From: Liolophura sinensis
Lineage: Eukaryota > Mollusca > Polyplacophora > Chitonida > Chitonidae
Reading direction: 5' to 3'
DNA: 64,000 nucleotides
Assembly (NCBI RefSeq): GCF_032854445.1
Contig: NC_088307.1
Coordinates: 23,879,953-23,943,952 of the forward strand
Part shown: piece after piece, positions 54,096 through 64,000 of the stretch
How positions within the stretch are numbered: position 1 is the stretch's first letter
Layout of the letters: every line of letters starts with the position of its first letter
The notes under the pieces: model-generated
What the model saw: the letters and a program-made list of their open reading frames with translations, nothing else
Databases searched by the model: none
What the model was told of the DNA's origin: nothing
Translations under genes and position numbers: made by a program

Positions 54096-54439
54096 GGCAC
54101 CGCGTCCGGCCCAGTGCGGGGTTAAATATGTCTTTCAGAAGTCCGTGTTCTTCATTTTTTCATTTCACAAATAAGTCGTGAAATTCATCAAAATGCTAAA
54201 CATCAGTCTCCTTTCCATCATTTCCATTTTCTTTCAAGGAAATTCGGATACCTGCCAAGTTACAGTACCGGGCTTATTTTTGTCTTTGTTATCAGAAATG
54301 CCATTTAAAACCAGTGCAGTCCTTCTAAATTTGTAAAAGATTTTTTGAACAAAATTTAATGAATTGTTCTCGTATTTAGTGTTGGAATTTTATCCAATTG
54401 CAAGCCGTCACGTTTTTCGTTTCCTCCAAAGTTGCCAGC
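54096..54439. promoter_or_regulatory. Putative bidirectional promoter between MEGF8 and SELENOF
   Basis: The two start codons face away from each other across 344 bp. A GC-rich patch ('accgcgtccggcccagtgcg') lies at the MEGF8 side; the rest is AT-rich with no clear TATA box. A 'gccagcatggcggacc' word overlaps the SELENOF start and resembles the YY1-type motif common at animal TATA-less promoters. Shared promoter function is inferred from geometry. Confidence 0.6.
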
Positions 54440-54484
54440 ATGGCGGACCTCTTCGGTCTGCTCATGTTTTTCTTACTCTATGTC
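54440..54484 (+). CDS. SELENOF: SELENOF exon 1 candidate: signal peptide start
   Basis: ATG in a good context (gccagcATGG) encodes MADLFGLLMFFLLYV, hydrophobic like a signal peptide, then GTAAGT. It ends in phase 0, whereas the strong acceptor of exon 2 leaves one base before the conserved frame and needs phase 2. Possible causes are an indel in exon 1, a missed small exon, or use of the weaker acceptor before 56564, which would be in phase. Confidence 0.55.
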
Positions 54485-57400
54485 GTAAGTATTTAAAAAA
54501 TGTTACTGTGAATATCCGAAAAATCCTTGTTAAAATCTCAGCTCAGCACCGTCATTTGTAATCACAATTTGGGGAGATGAAATCCTTATTTTACTTCGAA
54601 ATCACCATATCATGATCAGCAGATCCGTGGTGGTGCAACAACAACAACATAAACCACTAGCGCAATAAGTTAGACGTTTGTATACTAAAGATACAACAAG
54701 AGCTAAGATTCGAGGGTCGTAAAGTTGACGGTGTTGCTTTTTACATTCACGTTGGTATCTGGTGATCAGAATGATTTTTAATGTTTTAAAGTTCGAGTCT
54801 GTACCGCTAGTCTCTCCAAAAAATTGCTGCACATTTTGGATCTCCAACTTGATGGAACAGATCTCAATGAACTCCGCGCAAAGGACATTCAAACTTACCT
54901 ACAGTAAAAATACAGGCTCTTTTTTTATTCCTTTCTGGGTTGAATTAAGAAGATGAAAGACAGCAATAATTTTGTAGACGATTTCAGTGCCCAGACTCAG
55001 ACATGTCAGATACATTTCAGCCCACAAGTAGTCCTGGATGGCCAGCTTATAGGACCTCGCGTAGTCATGGATTGCTCCCATTGATCTCTGAAGTAACCAT
55101 TGTAAAATTTTGGAAAGCAGTTAATTACTAACCTTTTGACCTGTCCTGTTACTCCTTTATAATGCTTAGCGTCCCGGGGCATCTGACTGCTAAAATTCGG
55201 AGCTGTCGATCATCTCGGGGTGCGTGAGTGATTGGGGGTTTAACGTCGTGCTCAACAGTTTTTCAGTCGAATGACGACGATTGATCATCCCGAAGGTAAA
55301 TATCTGTCTATATTTCAGCAAGTTTAACGTCTCTGTTCACCTGAACTTCACAAAGATGGCAGCCCATCACATACACCATCAGAGTTCCTGGGACACACAT
55401 GCCAATCGTTTGGCCCAGCCGCTATTTTGGCAACTTCAGCGCACAGGTTGAGGTTGCTGGAATATGGATGGATATTTACCATTGAGGTGATCCACAACTC
55501 AGGATTTAAAGTCTGAGTCATGCTCAAACCTAGTTTGAGCATGACGTTTGCCTTGGAAAGTACATGTGGTGCGTAATCTGAAGCCTCTCACCATGCTCGG
55601 GGTTGTTGCCAAATTTTAATGAGGACTGATTTGTTTTAATGTAAGGGAGGGGGGGGGGGGAGGCAACACCGCAGGGAACAGTAAATCAGGACATGCTTCT
55701 GTCATCATGGACGTGACATTCACTGACACCCCAGTGCCGGGGCTCCTCCGGTTGACAAACTTTTTAGGTTTGATTTTTCGTCTGCCAGAGGTTATTTTAC
55801 ACTTGTCTCATGGGCAAGCGAGACAGGTGTCTCTGATGAGCGGACGACTGTTGAAATTGAGACCTGGTTGAATGTTAGAATTTTAAAATAGTCCATCCAG
55901 ATGAACTAGTTAGAGTTTAGCTAGCTCTGGCTCTGTTAGAATTTTAGAGCAGCACACCGAGCCCATCCGGATGGACTACTTCATGTTTAGCTAGCTCTGC
56001 CTCTGTTAGAATTTTAAAATGGCACACTGAGTCCATCTGGATGGACTAGTTCGTGTTTAGCTAGCTCTGGCTCTGTTAAAATTTTAAAATAGCACACTGA
56101 GTCCATCCGGATGGACTAGTTCAAGTTTATCTAGCTCTGGAGGACTATACATTATCATAGCCCTCTCTGGCTCCATAAGCTTACCTACCCCCAGATGGCT
56201 ATTTGAACTCCCTTTATTCTTGATTGGCCATAGCCATGATTGAGTCCATAGCCATAGCGGCAACCAATGGTTAAGTGTATAGTGTTTCACACTTATGATG
56301 TCAAACTTTGATATTGTGACAGTACATACAAATTTTTTATAAAATGCTCAAAAATGACTTTTTTGAGAGCCCTTACGTCTGTGAAAGAAAATTGCATGAC
56401 AAACTACATTTTTTAGTAATAAACCATATTTTTATTTTTTTGTTCCATGTACTTGTTAGTTTTAATACAACTTGATTAGTTTGGGTGCCCAACTAGTTCA
56501 GGAAAAATAAAATACCTCTACATATGGGCGTATTATAACTATCTTGGCCTGTTTGCAGTGCAGAAAAGTTGTAAAGGTAGAAGTGATGGTACATGTAGTC
56601 TCAGTGCTATCTTTTCTCTCTTGTTTTTCAGGTGTATTTTTGTGGATTGTCAAAGTTTGTCTGCTGACCTATGTAGACTGGAAGGCTTCTCCCCAAACCT
56701 CCTCTGTAGCTCATGTGATCTTCTCAGCTCGTATCAACTAGAGGGGCTACAGCCCCGCTGTCAGGAATGTTGCCAGGACGACAAGGATTCATCGCAATCA
56801 GTTGTGGTAAGCCATGATTCACAGTTGAAAATAATAAAATATTGAAGGAAACGCTATTGAACATAGCTAACATCATGGTTTAAAAAGATTTAAATTTAAT
56901 AATACTGTTTAACACCTGTTACTGAAGAGCCTTCACAAACAAAATCTCTCCACAGTTTCTGTCAAATTTACGATACAATGCGTGTATTTCTTAATTGACG
57001 TCAGCAGATATGACATTGTGTGCCTTACTTGACGTCCTATTTGTCTGACTCAATCACTGTCAATCATGCTGGAGTGATGTCACCAAGTTTTAAAGTAAAG
57101 CATCGTTTGTGACAATACGTCAGCCATGGGTGATGCTATATGTGCTTGCCCGACAATCACACCTGGCAAACATACTTGTAGAAAACTACAGAAAACATCT
57201 TTCTGAGTGGTCCTATAAAAATCTGCAATAGCAGTGTTAAAATATAGCTTTTTAAACTAAATGTTATTTTCAAAAAAAACAGGAGCTAAGCTGAGCAAAC
57301 AATTAGTCCTAGAACCAGTTAAAGGAGATGTTCAAATCCACTCTGGTTTTTTCCACCAGCACACTGCGCACTGTCATGCATATAAGTGAAAGGCAGCAAG

Positions 57401-59156
57401 TCATCATTCATAGCTGAACGTTCCATGTGCTTGAGTATCAGTAGCTTTATCAAACAAGGTGTGGGTTCAGTACCATACTTGGACAAAGAATTATCAAGAA
57501 TCCCCATCTTTCTTTTTTGTTTTTTTTTCGTCTTGAGCCTAATGGTTAAAGTGTCCGCCTCGAAGTCAGGAGGCCCGTGATCAAACCTGAGTTGGGTCAT
57601 ACAAAGACTTTAAAAACATTTTATGTACACAAACCTAATGATTCGTCATTCTCATTTGCCTGAATTGTTAGGTATAATGTAAAATAACATTCATTCATTC
57701 ATTCTTTTTTCTTGAGACAACGGTGGCTGTAAGTGCTTCTCTTGTGTCACCAAACTCACCAAAGATCGGTCGATGACTTTCAGGGCTCTCCTCTTTGGAA
57801 AATAGGAAACAAACTCTGTGCGTTAAACACCAATCAATCAAACTTGTGAAAATGGCTATAGTACACAAGTTACATTCAAGTTTTGTATTTGTCAGATTTC
57901 ATTCCAAACATTCATGTATGTTTCTTGAACATTCTAGTCCGTCTTGCATGAACAGCATGCCGGCAACCTGGTCTCAAAGAGCATATTTGTTTTGTTAATG
58001 CTTCTTTTATTGTATCTGTTGCATTGTTTGTAGACATACCCATATGCGGAACTGGTTGTGTGTGGATGAAAATTGGGGAGGTATCCACAAGTCCAAGGTA
58101 ACCACTGTCACCATTAATCACAGGCTACTCCTGTACGTACATTTATTTATTTGGTTGGTGTTTTACGCCATACTCAGGAATGTTTCACTTATACATCAGC
58201 AGCTAGCATTATGGTGGGAGAAAACAGGACAGAGCCAGGGGGAAACTCACTCGACCATCCGCAGATTGCTAGGAAACCTTGCACATTCCTGGGCCATTGT
58301 GCTGTGTTAGCACGATACCCACTAGGCTGCAGAGACCCTCATCTCTTCTTTTTATATAACTCCTGGTTAGGTTTGTTTTGTGATCCGCTCTGCTCCTAAA
58401 GGGGGAGCCCAATGTTAATAAATTGCAGTGGAAAATTGAAAAATATAGTGAAGACCACATTTAAATTGTCTGAACTCTGAAGTGCCCTTTATCATACAAG
58501 TGAAATATCATTATATATACTGTCTTTCACCTAATATTTGGAATGTAAAAATGCACTTCAGAAGCATGTAAGGCAAAACTTAGTGTGGTTAAGAACAAAG
58601 TTGCCTTATAGTGGATGAATCAATCCCAATCAGAGCCAAATGTGTCATTGTAAAACAATGAGACTGTAGGCTATATACCGTAATTAGGAGCATGGATTAC
58701 TGTATTTCACCAGAAGCAGATAAAGGCCTTAAAATGATAGTTTTGATGCCAAAACTTTTTTTTGCATAAGAAATGAATCAAAGGTCAGGAAAAATACTCT
58801 TTACAGTGTCAGTGCTGAATTTTACATGAAATATAGTACTATATGATTACATTTACCTCTTTTTTTTTACACCGGCCCTAGGGATCTATTTCTCAATATT
58901 TTCACAGGGAATTTTTTTTTTTTTTTTTAATTTTCAGTAAAATATAGCTCTTTTTTTGTTTTTCTTTTTTTCAACAGCTTTTGTAAAGAGCGACAAAGTG
59001 AACCAGTTCCCAGGCCTGACAGTGAAATACACTCGTGGTGCCGACCCCATCATTCGACTCCTCAACGAAAACAAGCAGGTTGAAGAGACACTGGGAATTG
59101 AAAAGTGGAACACGGACTCTGTGGAAGCCTTTTTTCATGAGCGTCTTCGAAAGTAA
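54440..59156 (+). CDS. SELENOF: SELENOF (15-kDa selenoprotein), four exons, UGA read as selenocysteine
   Basis: Exons: 54440-54484 (tentative), 56632-56806, 58034-58097 and 58978-59156. The last three join in phase and give about 138 residues, matching the mature length of animal SELENOF. The N-terminal cysteine-rich domain (SPNLLCSSCDLL...CQECC) is the part known to bind the ER folding sensor UGGT. The thioredoxin-fold domain carries C-G-U with U encoded by TGA at 58067-58069. A SECIS hairpin lies in the 3' UTR. Known role: ER-lumen oxidoreductase acting in glycoprotein quality control. The first exon supplies a signal-peptide-like stretch, but its phase does not fit exon 2. Confidence 0.93.
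54485..56631. other. SELENOF intron 1
   Basis: Holds a SINE-2 head fragment ('gagtgattgggggtttaacg', 'cagtcgaatgacgacga') at 55218-55283, a G-run at about 55648-55660, and the 70-bp tandem repeat at 55873. No other coding segment is recognised. Confidence 0.55.
55873..56145. repeat. 70-bp tandem repeat, about four copies
   Basis: The unit has 'tgttagaattttaaaat', 'gcacactgagtccatccgga', 'tggactagttc' and 'gtttagctagctctggctc'. Copies start at about 55873, 55934, 56004 and 56074. Confidence 0.92.
56632..56806 (+). CDS. SELENOF: SELENOF exon 2: cysteine-rich UGGT-binding domain
   Basis: 175 nt, one leading base then 58 codons, leaving in phase 0. It reads CIFVDCQSLSADLCRLEGFS, then PNLLCSSCDLLSSYQLEG, then LQPRCQECCQDDKDSSQSVV. 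The LCSSCDLL and C..CC words are diagnostic. The acceptor follows a long pyrimidine tract (cttttctctcttgtttttcag); donor is GTAAGC. Confidence 0.95.
56807..58033. other. SELENOF intron 2
   Basis: Contains a SINE-3-like tRNA segment at about 57525-57625 ('gagcctaatggttaaagtgt', 'ccgcctcgaagtcaggaggc'). The rest is unrecognised. Confidence 0.55.
58034..58097 (+). CDS. SELENOF: SELENOF exon 3: C-G-Sec redox motif
   Basis: 64 nt, phase 0 in and phase 1 out. It encodes TYPYAELVVCG-U-KLGRYPQVQ. The TGA at 58067-58069 stands exactly where vertebrate SELENOF has Sec (CGUKLGR.PQVQ). Phase is correct on both sides, so this is not a terminator of a truncated protein. Acceptor is ttgtag, donor GTAACC. 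Confidence 0.95.
58140..58340 (+). repeat. SINE-1 in SELENOF intron 3
   Basis: Contains 'atttatttggttggtgtttt', 'cagcagctagcattatggtg' and 'tcgaccatccgcagattgct'. It has a tRNA-like end 'tgttagcacgatacccacta' and 'ggctgcagagaccc'. Confidence 0.85.
58978..59156 (+). CDS. SELENOF: SELENOF exon 4: C-terminal half of the thioredoxin-like domain
   Basis: 179 nt ending at TAA (59154-59156). It reads AFVKSDKVNQFPGLTVKYTR, then GADPIIRLLNENKQVEETLG, then IEKWNTDSVEAFFHERLRK. KY.RG.DP...LL......E.L...KWNTDSVE.F is the family signature. The junction codon GCT is made with the last G of exon 3. Acceptor is caacag after a T-rich tract. Confidence 0.96.
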
Positions 59157-59451
59157 TCCTCTAAGGATGGGAAATGGTGACATCATTTGAAAGATTCCAG
59201 TGACATGTATTTTATTACTGTTGTCTATCGAGATGTAAAATCGTAATTAGCTGTCACAAGACTTGTCACTTTTCTCTATAACATGGATCACAAAAAGGCT
59301 TTTTCCTCTATAAATCTTGGAAAAAATTCTGCCCCGAATGGCTGATGTTCAAAAATGTGTGGATACCATTGTTTATACACATGGATATTGTAAATTTGTT
59401 TTCAAGGGGAATAACTCTTTCTGTGATTGGTTTTATAGTCAGCCTCTCTTG

Positions 59452-59525
59452 CCAACCATCCTCTCCATGATGACTTTACATTTAAACCTGTTGGCTTGTA
59501 AAGTTGGAAGATCGAAGGTGATTGG
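59452..59525 (+). promoter_or_regulatory. SELENOF: SECIS element of SELENOF
   Basis: Core ATGA at 59467-59470 and AGAT at 59509-59512 can form the non-Watson-Crick quartet. Helix 2 is ACTTTACA (59473-59480) with TGTAAAGT (59497-59504), eight perfect pairs. The apical loop carries AAA (59484-59486). Lower-helix strands CCAACCATCCTC and GAAGGTGATTGG pair at about ten of twelve positions. It lies about 300 nt after the stop codon, a normal distance. It should recruit SBP2 and eEFSec for UGA recoding. Confidence 0.92.
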
Positions 59526-59690
59526 CAAATTCAAATGTTGTTACCATGATACATATATCAAATTATATTTTACACACCTTGCTAGAAATATATTTATTTA
59601 TTAAGCAGAAGTTTTCAAGGTTTGTGTTCAGACATTATCATGTTTTATCATCAAATGTCTTTTTATTGTCACTTTTACTAAGTCACTGTG

Positions 59691-59696
59691 AATAAA
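59691..59696 (+). terminator. SELENOF: SELENOF polyadenylation signal
   Basis: AATAAA follows the SECIS by 166 nt and is followed by a GT-rich stretch ('catgtgcatgtggaagt'). A 3' UTR of about 560 nt ending near 59715 is implied. Confidence 0.8.
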
Positions 59697-59989
59697 ACAT
59701 GTGCATGTGGAAGTAAGAATAAGTTTTGGCTTTTTTTTTCTTGTGCATAAAATACTTATGTCAGGTTGAGGAACATGAAAAGTATTCAGTTGAAAGGTAA
59801 AAAGTCATTAGGAGGAAAAAAAAAGAAACCAATCTTAGGTCCGGTTGTTAAGAAATTATCAAAAGTTAAACCAGGCTACGTCTTAATACCTGTGGTGTTT
59901 TAATACAAAACTGATGGACTTCAGTCTAGACTAAAGCTAATGCTGGTCTTACCTGCTCATACACTTTAAAACAACTCGGGCCAGAGTTC

Positions 59990-60150
59990 CAGAAGGACAG
60001 AGATGTATTCCTCTCAGGCCATATGTGGGAAGCTTCCAGTAACCTGCAGATGGTCGTGGGTTTCCCCGCCATAATGCAGGCTGTCGTCATATAAGTGAAA
60101 TATTCTTGAGTAAGACGTAAAACATCAATCAAATACATAATAAATAAGTA
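59990..60150 (-). repeat. SINE-1, reverse, truncated
   Basis: Contains 'cctctcaggccatatgtggg', 'taacctgcagatggtcgtgg' and 'ccataatgcaggctgtcgtc', ending 'aacatcaatcaaatacataa'. Confidence 0.85.
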
Positions 60151-60394
60151 AATGACAAGATTTCCCATAGTTGTTTACGCTTTAGCACTGAAGAAAAAGA
60201 TACCTATACCGTTACTTGAAGTAATTCAGTGAAAAAGGAAAATACGGAGTAGAGCCGATTAGGTGGTCTTACATGAAGTTTAAAGGAGATCATTTGCCTT
60301 CTGCAAATGTGACATACATGTTGAGCATGCTCCGCACATAGAAAGAAGTCCGTGTAACGTGGCTGAGTTTGTCACTTTTTTCCTCAGGTATCAG

Positions 60395-60545
60395 GTCCGT
60401 GGGTGAGTGGTTAGCCTGCGTGCCATCTCGGCACAATGGTTGAGAAGCCTCTCACCAATGCAGTCTCTGTGAGTTCAAGTCCAGCTCATGCTGACTTCCT
60501 CTCTGGCCGTACATATGAAGGTCTGCCTGCAGAAATCCTCACCTT
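60395..60545 (-). repeat. SINE-1 tRNA-like head fragment, reverse
   Basis: Contains 'gtgagtggttagcctgcgtg', 'cctctcaccaatgcagtctc' and 'gagttcaagtccagctcatg' (B-box-like), then 'ctctggccgtacatatgaag'. The tail is lost. Confidence 0.8.
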
Positions 60546-62179
60546 TACCATATGATGAATAATAGAGGGCTTCATCTTTCTCAAATATCGTATATAAATG
60601 TGATTCTAGAGGTGAAATTCAGCTTGGATTTTCAGCCTGTTGCATTGAATGTATTGCGCTATTTTTTTTTATCTGATGGGTCTTATTCTACATTAGGTAC
60701 CATATACGAGAACAATGGGGTGAAAAGAAATTAAAACAGACTTTGAAGACATCCCGGCAATATTTTCACTAAAAATTCAGCGTTTATTTTTAAGTAGATT
60801 AATGGAATGTAAAACTTTATTTTCATCTTGGCCTGATTAAAAATTGTTGCCCGTATAGTGTAGTGGAGTGAGATGAAGTGAAATCTTCACCTTCTGAGAA
60901 CAATGGGGAAAGGGGGGTCTCCAAAACTGAACGATTTCAACATCTTAGTATCTTAACCTGCTCCCTTTTGTTCTTACTTTTTAAATTTCAGTAAAATGCT
61001 GTGAGAACCAATTTGTGAGTAGTTTTGGTCTGTCCAACAGTTGAGAGCATTACTGAAAAAAAAAATGTCGAACACTACATTGCTTAAATATGGGATACTA
61101 GTTCATGCGTAGTCCTATGCCTTTATTACACTGTTTAAATATGCGGGCTGACATTAGAAATAGCTTATAGATATTTCACTCGAGTCATTACTGTACATGT
61201 ATAGACAAATTATCAGGCCGTCAATTACATACAAGCACAGAAATGTGAAAGTGTGTTTCTCGTAACTCTGACAAGAGTATGCGATACTCACTGGTGTCTT
61301 GAAGGGTTTTGGTTTCGAGGCTAACACCTCGCCATATGTGACCAGCTATATATTAGGCAACGGGCAATATTTATTAAAGAACCTTTGGTTTTTCTTTCTT
61401 AATATATACAGTTTAGGTTGTGACCTATCATGCAAGAGTACCACAACAGCGTTTCTGTGAAGAAATGGCTTCAGCGAAGAGAGAGAGAGAGAGAGATCGG
61501 GTGCGTGTGTGCGCGTGTGTAGTGGGCGGAGAGTAAGGTGGGTAGCTAAGCTACATGATCTCGCGTTCCCAGTATGTTCATCGATGACGTCATTTCCGGA
61601 AATTTCTCATCACTGACGAAAAATATGCATAAATTAGAGAGGTGATTAGGGCATATACCCCAAAGATTTTTAATTTTCATTTTTTGCATAACTTTGTTGA
61701 TTTCGCTTAAAAGCATAATCTTCATTTTAGTCTTCCTTTTCACGCATCCTTTAAGTGGGTAAGGAGATTGTCGGATGTTGCTTTTTGTTTTCCCCCTTTT
61801 AAAATAAAGGATTCAGATTTTTTTAAAAAATGTTTATAACCGGACACAATTTTATTTCATCACCACAGAAAATAGCTGATGTCATAATTTCCACTAAGAA
61901 TCAAGCAAAATTCTTGTACATGTGTCTCTTTAAAAACAATCATGATATACATGCGTCCAACACCGTACCTGTTTTAATGAAGTTCATCCCCTTTAATGGA
62001 ACACAATTTTTTTAATTATGTGCTGGAAATGATCATAGGATGCGATGTTTTTTTGTTTTTCAATTTCGTTCGGTCTTCGGCTGGGTCGTCCATACAAGAT
62101 TGTTAAAAATTACATCCACCAACAGGTGACTTTTAGATATATACCGTATATTTATGTAATTAAATAAGATTTTAATAAT

Positions 62180-62460
62180 GGTTAGAGCGTCCGCCTCGAA
62201 GTCGGGAGACGCCTCGAAGTCGGGTCATATGAAAGACTTTAAAAATAGTATTTGTTGCTGCCTCGCTTGGCGCTCAGCACTGAGCGGTTACAGCTAGAAA
62301 ACAGAACTAGTGGGCCCGTTTTCAGTATAATGTGACTGGGTGGACGTCATTGTGTGGTGTCTTCGGCATGGTACTTTAGTGGCGGCAGAATTTTGACCGC
62401 ATGAACTGGTCCTGCTCGTCGTCATATGACTGAAATCTTAAGTACGACGTAAAACCTGAG
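62180..62460 (-). repeat. SINE-3, reverse orientation
   Basis: tRNA-like head 'aatggttagagcgtccgcct' and 'cgaagtcgggaga', then 'tttgttgctgcctcgcttgg', 'tataatgtgactgggtggac' and 'tcgtcatatgactgaaatct', ending 'tacgacgtaaaacc'. Confidence 0.8.
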
Positions 62461-62489
62461 CAATAACGATCTATTGCGCCCTGTATATA

Positions 62490-62720
62490 TATATGGTTCT
62501 TTACGCCGTACTGTAGAATATTTCACTTATTTACGATGACGACCAGGGAAAACACACGACCATTCGCAGGTTGCTGGAAGACGTTCCCTCGTATGACCGG
62601 AGAGGAAGCCAGGATGAGCAGAACTTGAACCTACTGCATTGGTGATCTAGTTCAAGTAGAAACTCAAGTAGAATAAGGCATTGTTGAGAGGCTTCTGGGT
62701 CATTGTGCTGTGTTGCGGCA
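62490..62720 (+). repeat. SINE-1, diverged
   Basis: Contains 'ggttctttacgccgtactgt', 'acacgaccattcgcaggttg', 'ctggaagacg' and 'accggagaggaagccaggat', then 'tgagaggcttctgggtcatt'. Confidence 0.8.
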
Positions 62721-63129
62721 CCACAACGTTAAAGGCCCCCCCCCCCCCCACAATTTTCATCTTCATCGATGGGCCATGTAAATACTTCTCAAAATCGGGT
62801 AATGTCACGATATGGCTGCCGATGTGGATATAAAGTCGCAATCATTCGCTCTAAAGCGGCTTCTGTACGCAGCGCTGTTTTCTAATTTTACTGCGACATG
62901 ATTCCGCAGCCAGACAACCCAAAATAAACATGAAAGTCAGATGAAAATATCACACAATGTCCGCTTCTATCCGGAGATAATACTTTTTGTTCTGTTTATT
63001 GCCTGGTTAAATGATGAAACTGCGTCTTAAGCCGTTAATCTCCTTCGCTATAGCTCCCGGTCTCTTCGAGAATCTCAGCGCCTATTTTATACTTACTTAC
63101 AATATGTCATTCGCTTCAACTATAATTGC

Positions 63130-63225
63130 GTAGGAAGATCTGCCAGCAATATGTGGATTTCCCTCGGGCTTTGCCTGGTTTCCTTCCACCATAATGCTGA
63201 CCGCGGTCGTGTAAGTGAAAAACTA
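63130..63225 (-). repeat. SINE-1 tail fragment, reverse
   Basis: Contains 'gtggatttccctcgggcttt', 'gcctggtttccttccaccat' and 'aatgctgaccgcggtcgtgt'. Confidence 0.8.
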
Positions 63226-63327
63226 CAGTGTACTAGTGGTACACAGTGTTCTCACAAAAATGCGCATCCACATTACGCTGTGTACCAGTAGTACACAAAT
63301 TGTGTAATTCATGTAACACATCCACAG

Positions 63328-63330
<3 letters not shown>

Positions 63331-63362
<32 letters not shown>

Positions 63363-63369
63363 TGTGTGA

Positions 63370-63410
<41 letters not shown>
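63331..63410. repeat. GT microsatellite
   Basis: An imperfect (GT)n tract of about 80 bp with a central 'gagtgtgtgagtgcgtg' interruption. Confidence 0.97.
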
Positions 63411-63411
<1 letters not shown>

Positions 63412-63788
63412 CGCTGATACACATGTCACTGTCGATATACAACTTTGTACACAATCGTTTTTAGAGAGAAGTCTTGAGTGCGGCGTAAAACGCCATGTAA
63501 TCTAAGCATGGGAGCGTTAGCTACTTGGCAAAGATCGGTGCATGGTTCACTCTGGACACCCCCCGGCTTCCAGTACCTATAAACCTTACGACCGTCATGT
63601 ACATGAGTGAAAAATCCTTGGAATTACCATGACATCAATAAATACCAGTCAATAAATTACTCACCCAACCGTATGTGAGAGGGATCGAAAGGAGCTCAGT
63701 GAGTTAGATATGCTACCTCAACAACGGCGAGCTGGGAGTTTTGATTAATTTTAGACCAGTGACATCTAATAAAGTGACATCTAATAAA

Positions 63789-64000
63789 TTGCAATTAACA
63801 TCAGCGCGTTTTTCCCCCACCTAATTCTGCTTAAGCCATGATGCGAGGGGACGTGTAATTTACTACTATTTATGCATATACATGAACAGTTAGAATAAAA
63901 CGCTAACTGAGGTAAATTGACAAGAGGCCGTATTTCACCGGTTACGTAAGACCATTTGCCAGCTATCACACTGTCGTCGCTGCTCTGGTTTAACTCTCTA
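63789..64000. repeat. Dispersed repeat, right copy, cut by the window edge
   Basis: Matches 285-470 in the same orientation. Shared words include 'acctaattc.gc.taagcca', 'gacaagaggc', 'tatttcac.gg' and 'gctctg'. It continues past the window. Confidence 0.7.

Larger units (their letters stand above)
59720..64000. other. Intergenic region right of SELENOF, no gene seen
   Basis: Apart from the repeats listed separately, I find no exon with a recognisable domain, no RNA gene and no promoter. Open frames here are short and lack coding character. A run of C at about 62739-62750 and a GA tract at about 61478-61496 are simple sequence. Confidence 0.6.

Noticed and set aside
593-54095. Attractin (ATRN/ATRNL1) as the identity of the minus-strand gene
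   Set aside because: Attractin has one kelch block and one N-terminal CUB, and a C-type lectin domain. This gene has two kelch blocks, two CUB domains, many PSI modules and the MEGF8-type CPPENEC and GWWNG segments.
62180-62215. tRNA-like segment ('ggttagagcgtccgcctcga')
   Set aside because: It is the head of SINE-3. The same sequence sits in other SINE copies and no complete cloverleaf with an acceptor stem is seen.
63223-63464. His-Thr-rich and Cys-Val-rich frames
   Set aside because: Translation of a GT microsatellite.

Overview
The window is animal nuclear DNA. It carries intron-rich genes with GT-AG introns, several tRNA-derived SINE families, TIR-bearing MITE-like elements and long intronic minisatellites. 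The dominant SINE resembles repeats I associate with molluscs and other lophotrochozoans. A marine mollusc is my best guess, by recognition only and at moderate confidence.

Two protein genes can be supported. The minus-strand gene fills about 54.1 kb down to the left edge. I read 32 exons in it (54095 down to 593), encoding about 2,393 residues. The order is signal peptide, CUB, two EGF, kelch block 1, PSI/cysteine-rich modules, Ca-binding EGF, laminin-EGF, second CUB, EGF, kelch block 2, PSI modules, EGF and laminin-EGF. That architecture, with local sequence such as the CPPENEC module, identifies a MEGF8 orthologue rather than attractin, which has a single kelch block. The last roughly 400 residues (remaining EGF repeats, membrane segment, cytoplasmic tail) lie beyond the left edge. 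The plus-strand gene at 54440-59156 is SELENOF (Sep15), an ER thioredoxin-fold selenoprotein. It has an in-frame UGA in the C-G-U motif, a convincing SECIS hairpin in the 3' UTR (59452-59525) and a polyadenylation signal at 59691. The two genes are head to head, 344 bp apart, and probably share a bidirectional promoter.

Splice phases agree across the MEGF8 exons except in two places: exon 2 lacks one base and exon 27 has one extra base, in a run of six G. SELENOF exon 1 also has an unresolved phase conflict. Assembly indels are the simplest explanation.

The most unusual structure is in the MEGF8 introns. Three minisatellites (827-2302, 36692-37047, about 42220-43238) begin exactly at an exon's 5' splice site. 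They are built from copies of the exon's own last 25-35 coding bases plus the donor. A fourth array (30700-32105) repeats a strong donor consensus in the sense orientation with no visible parent exon. Other introns hold a 3.9-kb satellite of 60-bp units containing a recent 1.5-kb duplication, and arrays of 24, 26/52, 38, 43-46 and 45 bp. Their long open frames are by-products of the repeat period, not genes.

From 59.7 kb to the right edge I see no gene, only SINEs, a GT microsatellite and a repeat matching one at the left edge.
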